A model generated the notes under the pieces. It was not told where the DNA came from and did not search any database. It worked only from the letters and a program-made list of their open reading frames with translations. A stretch of DNA of 64,000 nt from Bacteroidetes bacterium UBA2364 (GTDB lineage: Bacteria > Bacteroidota > Rhodothermia > Rhodothermales > UBA2364). Made by a program: the position numbers and the translations under genes. Location of the stretch: the NCBI GenBank assembly GCA_002344075.1, contig DDTM01000058.1, forward strand, positions 22,438 to 86,437, in the 5' to 3' direction. Below, in pieces: positions 43,214 through 51,354 of this stretch (positions are counted from its first letter, which is position 1; every line of letters starts with the position of its first letter).

Positions 43214-43921
43214 ATGCATCAAGAATACATTAAGTGGCATAGCGCTTCTTTGGGGCGCGACATGGAAATAATCCGGTTTGGCCATGCCGGAACACCGTTG
43301 CTCGTTTTCCCTTCCAGCATGGGGCGTTATTATGAATGGCGGGATTTTGGGATGATGGATGCTATGGGCGCACAAATTCTCAATGGCCAGAACCAAGTTT
43401 TTTGTGTGGACTCGGTGGATCGGGAAAGTTTTTACAACCGAAATACAAACCCCTATGTACGCATCAAACGCCATCAACAATATGAACAATATATCTTAAA
43501 TGAAGTTGTGCCGATGATTCGTTCCACATCTAAGCACGATTTTATTATGGTGAGTGGTGCAAGTTTTGGGGCATATCATGCAGCGGATATGGTGTTTAAA
43601 TTCCCATGGGCATTTGGGAAACTCATTGCGCTGAGTGGTGCATTTGATATCAAGATATTCATGGATGGTTTTTATGATAATAATGTCTATTTTTCCAATC
43701 CGCCCGACTTTTTGAGTGGAAATTTAGAGGGGGATTTATTGAATAAAATCAGAAAATTGCATCTCATTTTTGCATTAGGAGAACATGATCCATGTCGTGA
43801 AGCCAATGAGCGTATGAGTCGGATTCTGCATGAAAAGGGAATTGGCCATACATTAGAGGTTTGGGAAGGGTTTGGACATGACTGGCCGTGGTGGCATAAA
43901 ATGCTTGTAAAACACCTTTAA
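43214..43921 (+). CDS. esterase-family alpha/beta hydrolase
   Basis: A 235-residue cytoplasmic esterase of the putative-esterase (esterase D/PHB depolymerase-like) group. It has LLVFPSSMGRYYEWRDFGMM, VSGASFGAYHAADM (nucleophile serine near residue 117), EHDPCREANERM (acid) and FGHDWPWW (histidine). The substrate is unknown. In front of it, two copies of ATAAGTATAT lie in the 44-bp gap after murF. It is followed after 69 bp by the IcmF mutase gene on the same strand. Confidence 0.8.
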   Translation: MHQEYIKWHSASLGRDMEIIRFGHAGTPLLVFPSSMGRYYEWRDFGMMDAMGAQILNGQNQVFCVDSVDRESFYNRNTNPYVRIKRHQQYEQYILNEVVPMIRSTSKHDFIMVSGASFGAYHAADMVFKFPWAFGKLIALSGAFDIKIFMDGFYDNNVYFSNPPDFLSGNLEGDLLNKIRKLHLIFALGEHDPCREANERMSRILHEKGIGHTLEVWEGFGHDWPWWHKMLVKHL

Positions 43922-43990
43922 GGTAAATTCCACGACAACGGTATGCGAATGCTGTATGTTATCATTTTTGGAAGCGCTTTTTAAACCAAT

Positions 43991-46900
43991 ATGAGCCAAT
44001 TCCCTTTACGATTTGTAACGGCTACGAGCCTCTTTGACGGACATGATGCCGCCATTAATATCATGCGCCGGATTCTTCAGGATCATGGTGTGGAGGTCAT
44101 TCATCTTGGTCATGACCGTTCAGTAGCGGATATTGTTCAGACAGCCATTCAAGAAGATGCGGATGCCGTTGCTGTCTCTTCTTATCAGGGCGGTCATATG
44201 GAGTTCTTTCGGTATATGTACGATGAGTTCCAACGACTGGGAGCGACACATATTCGGATTTTTGGAGGGGGGGGCGGTGTCATTGTACCAGACGAAATTG
44301 CAATTTTGCAAGCCTATGGAATTGCCCGCATTTTTTCGCCCGAAGATGGAATGAAGATGGGCTTAGAAGGAATGATTGTGCATATGATCGAAGATTGTCG
44401 TGAAAATGGGAAACGAAGTAAAAATATATCTAACATTGTAGATGAACGATGGTTAAATTTGGCGCATACCCTAACCCTGCTGGAGCAAGGAAAACGGTTT
44501 TCTTTGCCTGAACATACGCAAAGAAAACCAGTCTTAGGCATTACGGGCACGGGTGGTGCAGGGAAATCTACCTTGACGGATGAATTGGTTAACCGCTTCT
44601 TAACCGATTTTTCCGACCGTTCGGTGGCGGTATTATCGGTAGATCCAACCCAATCACGGACGGGTGGTGCGTTGCTGGGGGACCGCATCCGAATGAATGC
44701 GGCTTATGGGGCTTTTGCCCCGCGTGTTTATATGCGCTCCTTTGCCACACGAACCGCACACCGAGCCGTAACCGACACACTAAAGGAGGCGATCTCCGCT
44801 TGTCAGACCTCTGGTTTTGATCTGGTGATCTTAGAAACAGCTGGTATCGGGCAATCGGATACAGAAATTAAAGATTTTGCTGATATTACGCTTTATGTGA
44901 TGACGGCAGAATTTGGTGCACCGACGCAGTTAGAAAAAATCGGAATGTTAGATGCGGCTGACCTCATTGCGCTTAATAAATTCGAGAAAAAAGGGGCCGA
45001 AGATGCATTACGCGATATTCGTAAACAGGTACAAAGAAACCGAAAGGCATGGGATCAACCCTTAGAGAAAATGCCGGTTTATCCGACAATGGCTTCCCAT
45101 TTTGCAGATCCGGGAGTGAGCAAATTGTATTTGGCGATTTTGCAGCAATTGGCAAAAAAAACTGATCCAAAGGTGATGTGGCATTCCTACAGCTTTGCAG
45201 GATTGGAAAATGTGGAGGTGCATTCTGGGAAAAACCAATTGATCCCGCCCAAGCGTACCCGATATTTGGGCGAAATTGCAGAGTCTGTACGGTCGTATCA
45301 TGAATGGTTGGAAAAACAGGTCTCTATTGCTCGAAACTGGGGGCAAGCGCTGGGAACAAAGAAGCAATTAGAGAACTGGTCTCCAGAAGACAAAGCCCTT
45401 TTGTTGGCGAGGTTAGACGAAATGGTTGCATATTGGTGGGGTAAATTAGACTATATTTGTCAGCAAATTCTATTGAACTGGGACAAAATGGCGGTTCAAT
45501 ATCGTCAAGAAGAGTCGGTTTATAAAGTGCGGGAGCGCGAAGTACGGACACCACAATTTTCTACATCATTATCTGGACTTAAAATTCCGCGTGTGTCATT
45601 GCCTCGGATGGAAGATGCCGGAGAACGATTGCGGTTTGCCCTTAAAGAAAATATACCTGGCTTTTTTCCTTATACAGCGGGTGTTTTTCCGTTTAAGCGT
45701 ACCAATGAAGACCCTACGCGCATGTTTGCCGGTGAAGGAGGGCCAGAACGCACGAACAAACGGTTCCATCTGCTCTCTCAGGGAATGCCTGCTAAAAGGC
45801 TTTCTACGGCGTTTGACTCGGTTACACTCTATGGTCGGGATCCGCATGAACGACCAGATATCTATGGGAAAATCGGGAATGCTGGGGTATCCATTGCTAC
45901 CTTAGACGATATGAAAAAGCTCTATTCGGGCTTTGATTTGTGTGATCCTACCACGAGCGTATCCATGACCATCAATGGCCCAGCCCCGATGATACTGGCG
46001 ATGTTTATGAATACGGCAATAGACCAGCAAGTAGAAAAATATTTGCGTACATCTGGTCAATGGGAAGCCGTAGAAATATGGAAGACATCGCAAAACAGAA
46101 TCGTCCATTATATTCCGTATGATGCAGACTTATTGCCCGAAGGCCACGATGGAAGCGGATTAGGGCTTCTGGGGTTATCGGCTGAAGAATTGGTAGGTGC
46201 TGGTTTTCTGACGGCAGGTCAGTATGCCGAGATTAAGGCGCGTACTTTACAGGCCGTGCGAGGGACTGTACAGGCGGATATTCTTAAAGAAGATCAGGCG
46301 CAGAATACCTGTATATTTAGTACGGAGTTTGGCTTACGAATGATGGGTGATGTCCAGCAATACTTCATAGATCATCAAGTACGTAACTACTACTCGGTAT
46401 CCATCTCTGGCTATCACATTGCGGAAGCAGGAGCGAATCCCATCTCTCAACTTGCATTCACGCTATCCAATGGGTTTACCTTATTGGAATATTATCGTTC
46501 ACGAGGGATGAATATAGATGATGTTGCACCGAATTTCTCGTTCTTTTTTTCCAATGGTTTAGACCCGGAATATACCGTTATCGGACGGGTTGCGCGACGC
46601 ATTTGGGCGATTGCTCTGCGCACTTTATATGGGGCAAACGAACGAAGCCAGAAACTAAAATACCACATCCAAACGTCCGGCAGAAGCCTACACGCACAGG
46701 AAATTCAGTTTAACGATATTCGTACCACGCTTCAGGCATTATTGGCGATATACGATCATTGTAACTCCCTTCATACCAATGCCTACGATGAGGCCATTAC
46801 CACACCCACCGAAGAGTCTGTACGCCGTGCTATGGCCATTCAACTCATTATTAACCGAGAACTTGGATTGGCCAAAAACGAAAATCCCTTACAAGGTTCC

Positions 46901-47359
46901 TTTATCGTAGAAGAACTCACGGACTTGGTGGAGGAAGCCGTTTTGCAAGAATTTGAACGGATTTCGGATCGCGGCGGCGTGCTGGGTGCGATGGAAACGA
47001 TGTACCAACGTGGTAAGATTCAGGAAGAAAGCTTGTACTATGAATACCTAAAACATGCTGGAACACTTCCTATTATCGGTGTAAATATCTTTAAACCTAA
47101 AAAAGGAATATCTGAAGAGCTGGTAGTTCCGCTTATGAGATCCACAGATGCCGAGAAACAACAACAACTTCAAAATCTACACCACTTTCACGACCGAAAC
47201 CAAGTGAGTGCAGACCAAGCGTTGGCAGAACTCAAACAGGTAGCTCTTTCGGGGGGAAATATCTTTGCTGAACTAATGGAAACAGTTAAGGTATGTAGCC
47301 TTGGTCAAGTCTCAGAGGCTCTCTTTGAAGTAGGAGGGCGCTATCGCCGTAATATGTAA
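43991..47359 (+). CDS. icmF: fused acyl-CoA mutase IcmF (B12-binding, G-protein chaperone and mutase in one chain)
   Basis: A 1122-residue adenosylcobalamin-dependent isobutyryl-CoA mutase fused: isomerises isobutyryl-CoA and n-butyryl-CoA. Residues about 1-135 are the B12 domain with SLFDGHDAAINIMRR (cobalt-ligand His18), LGHDRSVADIV, SSYQGGH. Residues about 180-400 are a MeaB/ArgK-type GTPase with Walker A GTGGAGKST near 186 and the ETAGIGQSD switch. Residues about 530-1122 are the mutase barrel (TTSVSMTINGPAPMILAMF, SISGYHIAEAGANPISQLAFTL). This B12-G-mutase order defines IcmF rather than methylmalonyl-CoA mutase, which has the B12 domain at the C-terminus. Related IcmF enzymes also handle pivalyl- or isovaleryl-CoA. 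Not related to the T6SS protein called IcmF. No cobalamin riboswitch is visible in the 69 bp upstream. Confidence 0.93.
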   Translation: MSQFPLRFVTATSLFDGHDAAINIMRRILQDHGVEVIHLGHDRSVADIVQTAIQEDADAVAVSSYQGGHMEFFRYMYDEFQRLGATHIRIFGGGGGVIVPDEIAILQAYGIARIFSPEDGMKMGLEGMIVHMIEDCRENGKRSKNISNIVDERWLNLAHTLTLLEQGKRFSLPEHTQRKPVLGITGTGGAGKSTLTDELVNRFLTDFSDRSVAVLSVDPTQSRTGGALLGDRIRMNAAYGAFAPRVYMRSFATRTAHRAVTDTLKEAISACQTSGFDLVILETAGIGQSDTEIKDFADITLYVMTAEFGAPTQLEKIGMLDAADLIALNKFEKKGAEDALRDIRKQVQRNRKAWDQPLEKMPVYPTMASHFADPGVSKLYLAILQQLAKKTDPKVMWHSYSFAGLENVEVHSGKNQLIPPKRTRYLGEIAESVRSYHEWLEKQVSIARNWGQALGTKKQLENWSPEDKALLLARLDEMVAYWWGKLDYICQQILLNWDKMAVQYRQEESVYKVREREVRTPQFSTSLSGLKIPRVSLPRMEDAGERLRFALKENIPGFFPYTAGVFPFKRTNEDPTRMFAGEGGPERTNKRFHLLSQGMPAKRLSTAFDSVTLYGRDPHERPDIYGKIGNAGVSIATLDDMKKLYSGFDLCDPTTSVSMTINGPAPMILAMFMNTAIDQQVEKYLRTSGQWEAVEIWKTSQNRIVHYIPYDADLLPEGHDGSGLGLLGLSAEELVGAGFLTAGQYAEIKARTLQAVRGTVQADILKEDQAQNTCIFSTEFGLRMMGDVQQYFIDHQVRNYYSVSISGYHIAEAGANPISQLAFTLSNGFTLLEYYRSRGMNIDDVAPNFSFFFSNGLDPEYTVIGRVARRIWAIALRTLYGANERSQKLKYHIQTSGRSLHAQEIQFNDIRTTLQALLAIYDHCNSLHTNAYDEAITTPTEESVRRAMAIQLIINRELGLAKNENPLQGSFIVEELTDLVEEAVLQEFERISDRGGVLGAMETMYQRGKIQEESLYYEYLKHAGTLPIIGVNIFKPKKGISEELVVPLMRSTDAEKQQQLQNLHHFHDRNQVSADQALAELKQVALSGGNIFAELMETVKVCSLGQVSEALFEVGGRYRRNM

Positions 47360-47520
47360 TGCTTTTCACCCATTCCAGCAGACAAGGATGGATAAGCCAT
47401 AAAATGGTAAGATCAAACATGGTTCATGCCAGATTATCAGAGTAGATTTGTGAATTATTAGTAAATATTAGGCGTTATTATTATGTTTTACTTGTTTATG
47501 ATGTCTGCAAACTCATTGCT

Positions 47521-49857
47521 TTAATCTGCTCTTTTCTCAAACCATTCTTTGACGACGTCTTCAGCAGGCTTACCGTTTGGCGTAAAATCAGGGTCGTTTG
47601 GTCCGCCATAGTCCAAGAAAGACGGCCATTTCCACCAAAAATACCCACCAAGCCAAGGTTGTTTGTGGAGTGCGGTAAGCAACGCTTGATAGCTTCTGCG
47701 TTGGTGCTCTAGGTTCACCTTCTTGCCGTCGGCGTATTCCCAAGGACGGATCCAAGGGGTGTCGGTGGCCGTAAAACCGACTTCTGTAAATACAATTTTT
47801 TTCCCAAACCGCTCGGATATGTTTTGGAAAAAAGGATTCTCGGCCCTTGCGCCAGCCAAAAGTTCGGCATCACTGGGATCTGATTTTTGGGATAAGGTTT
47901 TGTAATTATTGATCCCAATAAAATCCAATTCATCCCAAAAAGGTTTGTGGTCAAAGCCACCATCCCAATTTGCGGCTACGGTCATTTTTCCGGAATAAAG
48001 GCTTCTGAGTTGTCGAAAGAGGGCTATCCAGCGGTGTTCGTGACCCTTGGTTGCCTTGCCAAATTCAGTGGCCACACACAATGCTGGAATTTGGTACATC
48101 TCGGCCAATAAAGCATAGTGGCGGATCCAATGCTCGTAGTGCTCAAAAAAGGCATCCCAATCTGCTTCTGACTGCATTTCAACCTCACCTGGCCACGATC
48201 GTGGAATCCAAACTTGTGGCTTCAATAAAACCGACATGCCTAATTCGCGGGCATGGCTGGCCACGGTAATCACCGCCTCGTCGTTTTCCTCGTCTGCACT
48301 GCGTGAAAACCGGAACGGGGTAGGTTTCTTTGGGTCTCGCATGAAGGAGTAAGGGATGACGGCAATCGAATTTGAACCAATCTGGCGCAATGCAGCAATG
48401 GATTCCGTGGCTTGGCGCGAGATATAGCCATTATAGATGCCATACCCTTCGTGGCCAAAATTAAAGCCTTGTAAAAATGGGCGTGGTTTTTCGTACTGAG
48501 ACTTGATGGTTTGGGTAATTCGGTCAAATTCTGGGTTTTGTTGCTGGACAAAGGCCAGGAATCTGGGTGCTAATGCACGTTCTTCTGCCGGAGTAGGACG
48601 CCAATCTATATACCGAGATAGGAATGCCTCACGCCCCCATTCTTTCAAAAGGAAGGCCACCAGCACTCCGGTTGCAGGCGGGTAAATTAAGTCGGAGTCA
48701 GTGAGCAATACTTCATTGTTTACTAATTCTGAGATGGTTGGGAGGTAGCCGGACTGGGCGAGGCGGGCAGACCAATACGCATATCCATACCGATGCCAGT
48801 TTTTCGAAAAATACATGGCGAGCCCCAACTCCAGCGCCAACGTCTTTGGTTGGCCCAATTGATGACGAATGAGTTGTCGGCCATCAATTAATCCGTTATT
48901 GCAAATCAAAAAATCATCAGATACCGAAAAAACCTCAAAAGAAATACGATGGTCTTCTACGGGTGTTCGGCCCATCCGTTCGGGGCGGACAAAGCCATGT
49001 GTGGTACAATTCACCTCATTGGTGGCCAATCCCTTGTCTTCAAACGTTTTATAGAGGTAATACCGAAATTTGGGATGAGGCTTTATAGGACCGGTAAACG
49101 CCTCAATCTGCTGATAGGCGGTTTCGCGCTCTTCCGAAAGGGCTTTAAAGGGTTCAGGATCTCGTTGGTCTTGTGCCCCAAAAAATTGATAATGGGTGGT
49201 TTCTAAGGTGGGTTTTTCTTCAAAATATAGGTGCCGTATCAGTGCGGGATCTATCTCCCAGCGAGTTGCAGGAGTTTGGGAGAACATGCCGAAGAGGGAT
49301 GCTTTATTGCCATGAAACACCTGAAAGTCTCCACGGACTTCGATCGTTTTTCCTTGAAGTATGGCTTCATCCGTGTTTCCTGTAATAACATAAACCGGAA
49401 TTTTAGGATTATATGGATTTGGGTATAAAAAATGCAAGCGGTCTTCGGCATGGGGAAAAACATCATCATGAATAAAAAATCGGCCTGCTTCAAATTTAAA
49501 CGGGGTATGTGGTAAAACTTTTTGTAGCAATTTATTGGAATGCGGAGTACCGACAAGATACACCCTGCGTTTGGTCAAAGTGTCCCAATTTACTTCGGTG
49601 TCGGCTTTGATCTCAAAATCAAACCAAGGGGTATCGGCATCAATAGTGTCCACCATTTGTTTGTATCGGCTTGTAACGGCCGGGTTTCCGGTACCATATA
49701 CCAAGACAGGTTTAGGCCCACCACGTTCGCGGCGCAGCAATTCACGACGGGTGGGCCAGTCTGGATGTCCGCTATTGGATGTGGATTTGGATACCCAAAA
49801 CCAGATTATCAGTGTTAGGGGAATCAAAAGAAAAGCAAGGGTGTATAACCGATTCAT
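47521..49857 (-). CDS. membrane-anchored two-part protein with GH113-like (TIM-barrel glycosidase) C-terminus
   Basis: A 778-residue protein with a membrane/signal segment at about 5-22. The C-terminal half (about 450-775) is a TIM-barrel glycoside hydrolase resembling GH113 beta-mannanases: LQGFNFGHEGYGIYNGY, ALRQIGSNSIAVIPYSFMRDP, MSVLLKPQVWIPRSWPGE, CVATEFGKATKGHEHRWIAL (acid/base Glu), IGINNYK, IVFTEVGFTATDTPWIRPWE (nucleophile Glu), YFWWKWPSF. The N-terminal half (about 30-440) is unfamiliar. Its part RHQLGQPKTLALELGLAMYFS followed by YPPATGVLVAFLLKEWGREAFLSRY resembles a gluzincin-type peptidase with the HExxH replaced by HQLGQ, so a dead peptidase-like domain is possible. Convergent with icmF. 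Confidence 0.72.
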   Translation of the reverse strand: MNRLYTLAFLLIPLTLIIWFWVSKSTSNSGHPDWPTRRELLRRERGGPKPVLVYGTGNPAVTSRYKQMVDTIDADTPWFDFEIKADTEVNWDTLTKRRVYLVGTPHSNKLLQKVLPHTPFKFEAGRFFIHDDVFPHAEDRLHFLYPNPYNPKIPVYVITGNTDEAILQGKTIEVRGDFQVFHGNKASLFGMFSQTPATRWEIDPALIRHLYFEEKPTLETTHYQFFGAQDQRDPEPFKALSEERETAYQQIEAFTGPIKPHPKFRYYLYKTFEDKGLATNEVNCTTHGFVRPERMGRTPVEDHRISFEVFSVSDDFLICNNGLIDGRQLIRHQLGQPKTLALELGLAMYFSKNWHRYGYAYWSARLAQSGYLPTISELVNNEVLLTDSDLIYPPATGVLVAFLLKEWGREAFLSRYIDWRPTPAEERALAPRFLAFVQQQNPEFDRITQTIKSQYEKPRPFLQGFNFGHEGYGIYNGYISRQATESIAALRQIGSNSIAVIPYSFMRDPKKPTPFRFSRSADEENDEAVITVASHARELGMSVLLKPQVWIPRSWPGEVEMQSEADWDAFFEHYEHWIRHYALLAEMYQIPALCVATEFGKATKGHEHRWIALFRQLRSLYSGKMTVAANWDGGFDHKPFWDELDFIGINNYKTLSQKSDPSDAELLAGARAENPFFQNISERFGKKIVFTEVGFTATDTPWIRPWEYADGKKVNLEHQRRSYQALLTALHKQPWLGGYFWWKWPSFLDYGGPNDPDFTPNGKPAEDVVKEWFEKRAD

Positions 49858-49983
49858 TGTGGACTGTTTTAAAACTTAACGGATATAAATACATTACCCA
49901 CATTCAGGTGCGACACCATCTTCTATCTGTATTGATTTATGGGACACTCCAAATGGTACTACCTTAATAAAGATAACAACATC

Positions 49984-51330
49984 ATGAAAAAAAACATTCA
50001 CCTTTTTTGGTTGCTTGCATCTGCAATTATTGGTTGTGATCAAAAGAATAATGATGAATTTGATGATTCTTCTAGTTGGAGGTCTATACAAACCCGAATT
50101 TTAACACCTAAATGTGCCAATTGTCATGTTGCTGGATCTAGTTTTGCAGAACAATCGGGTTTGATCTTGACGGAAGACGTGGGGTATGCAGAAACGGTAA
50201 GCCAAAACGTTAAAAATGCCGCTGCTCAAAAAGACGGATTAGAAATGGTGGGTACACAGGGTTTACCTAGTGTCTATAAAAGTTTCTTTTGGGAGAAAAT
50301 TAATTATCCTGACGAAGACCATTTTTACAATGACCACCCCAATTATGGCAGTTTGATGCCCCTCGGCGGGGATCCGTTAACCAATGGGGAATTGGAGTTT
50401 ATCCGGCAATGGATTGTAGCTGGCGCACCGAAAGATGGTAAAGTAGTAGATTTAAAGGTTTTGGAAGACACCCGGAGGTATCAGAGGCCCGCTTTCCGGC
50501 CTTTAGAGAAACCAACACAAGGTTATCAACTAAAATTGGGCCCTTTTGAGGTTGCCCCCAACTTTAATCGCGAGTTTTTTGTGTATCAACAGGTAGGAAA
50601 TCCGACCGATGTTTATGTGAAACGAGTGGAAATTGAGATGCGTTCGGGTAGTCATCATTTCCTCATTTATAATTTCAGAGCGAATACGCCCGCTTCAGTT
50701 ATGCCCAAAGAGGGATTGGTTCGGGATATTTGGGATGCAAATGGTGGATTCTTAATGCAGAATGCCATTGCCATGCAATACCACACCTTTTTTGGAGGGA
50801 CCCAATGGCCGAGACTCAATTATACTTTTCCAGAAGGTGTGGCTTTAAAAATGCCCGCAAACAGTGGTTTCGACCTCAATTCGCATTATGTAAACCGGTC
50901 GAAGGAAAAGATTATAGGCGAGGTCTATGCCAACTTACATACCGTAGATAAATCACAAGTAAAATATGAAGCAGGAATATTAGATTTAAACAATACCAAT
51001 ATCTTCTTGCCACCTAACCAAAAAACGACCTTACAAAAAAGTTTCACCTTCAATAAGCAAACCCGTATCGCCATGCTTTTTAGTCATGCGCACCAATTGA
51101 TGTCGGAGTTTAAGGTTTTTGTTGAAGGCGGCGCCAATAATGGAAAGATGATTTATTACGCCGACGATTGGGAGCACCCGCCTATCTTGTCCTTCAATGA
51201 TCCGTTGATTTTAGAAGCGGGTACGAAATTAAGGTTGGAAGCCACGTACAACAATAATACGAACCAAGCCGTTTCTTTTGGTCTGACCGCCGATGACGAG
51301 ATGATGATTTTGTTTGGGTATTATTATTAA
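49984..51330 (+). CDS. lipoprotein with haem-c motif and copper type II monooxygenase domain
   Basis: A 448-residue lipoprotein: lipobox IIGC, lipidated Cys18. CANCH at residues 44-48 is a c-type haem site, and the following SLMPLGGDPLTNGELEFIRQWIVAGAP is the typical C-terminal helix with a candidate axial methionine. Residues about 175-448 resemble copper type II, ascorbate-dependent (PHM/DBM-like) monooxygenases: SGSHHFLIYNF (CuH-type His pair), FDLNSHYVN, SHAHQLMSEF (His-x-His), and DDEMMILFGYYY (CuM methionine). The haem part could feed electrons to the copper site. The substrate is unknown. The ATG at 49984 is chosen because it starts the signal peptide. It lies 24 bp ahead of the secreted protease gene. 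Confidence 0.82.
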   Translation: MKKNIHLFWLLASAIIGCDQKNNDEFDDSSSWRSIQTRILTPKCANCHVAGSSFAEQSGLILTEDVGYAETVSQNVKNAAAQKDGLEMVGTQGLPSVYKSFFWEKINYPDEDHFYNDHPNYGSLMPLGGDPLTNGELEFIRQWIVAGAPKDGKVVDLKVLEDTRRYQRPAFRPLEKPTQGYQLKLGPFEVAPNFNREFFVYQQVGNPTDVYVKRVEIEMRSGSHHFLIYNFRANTPASVMPKEGLVRDIWDANGGFLMQNAIAMQYHTFFGGTQWPRLNYTFPEGVALKMPANSGFDLNSHYVNRSKEKIIGEVYANLHTVDKSQVKYEAGILDLNNTNIFLPPNQKTTLQKSFTFNKQTRIAMLFSHAHQLMSEFKVFVEGGANNGKMIYYADDWEHPPILSFNDPLILEAGTKLRLEATYNNNTNQAVSFGLTADDEMMILFGYYY

Positions 51331-51354
51331 GTAAAACAAATTGTATATCTAAGA

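Noticed and set aside
43922..43990. Cobalamin riboswitch ahead of icmF
   Set aside because: The gap is only 69 bp and shows no B12-box-like sequence or large folded leader.
43991..47359. IcmF mutase as part of the T6SS because of the shared name
   Set aside because: The name IcmF is used for two unrelated proteins. This one has B12-binding, GTPase and mutase domains; the T6SS IcmF here is TssM at 28333-31854.
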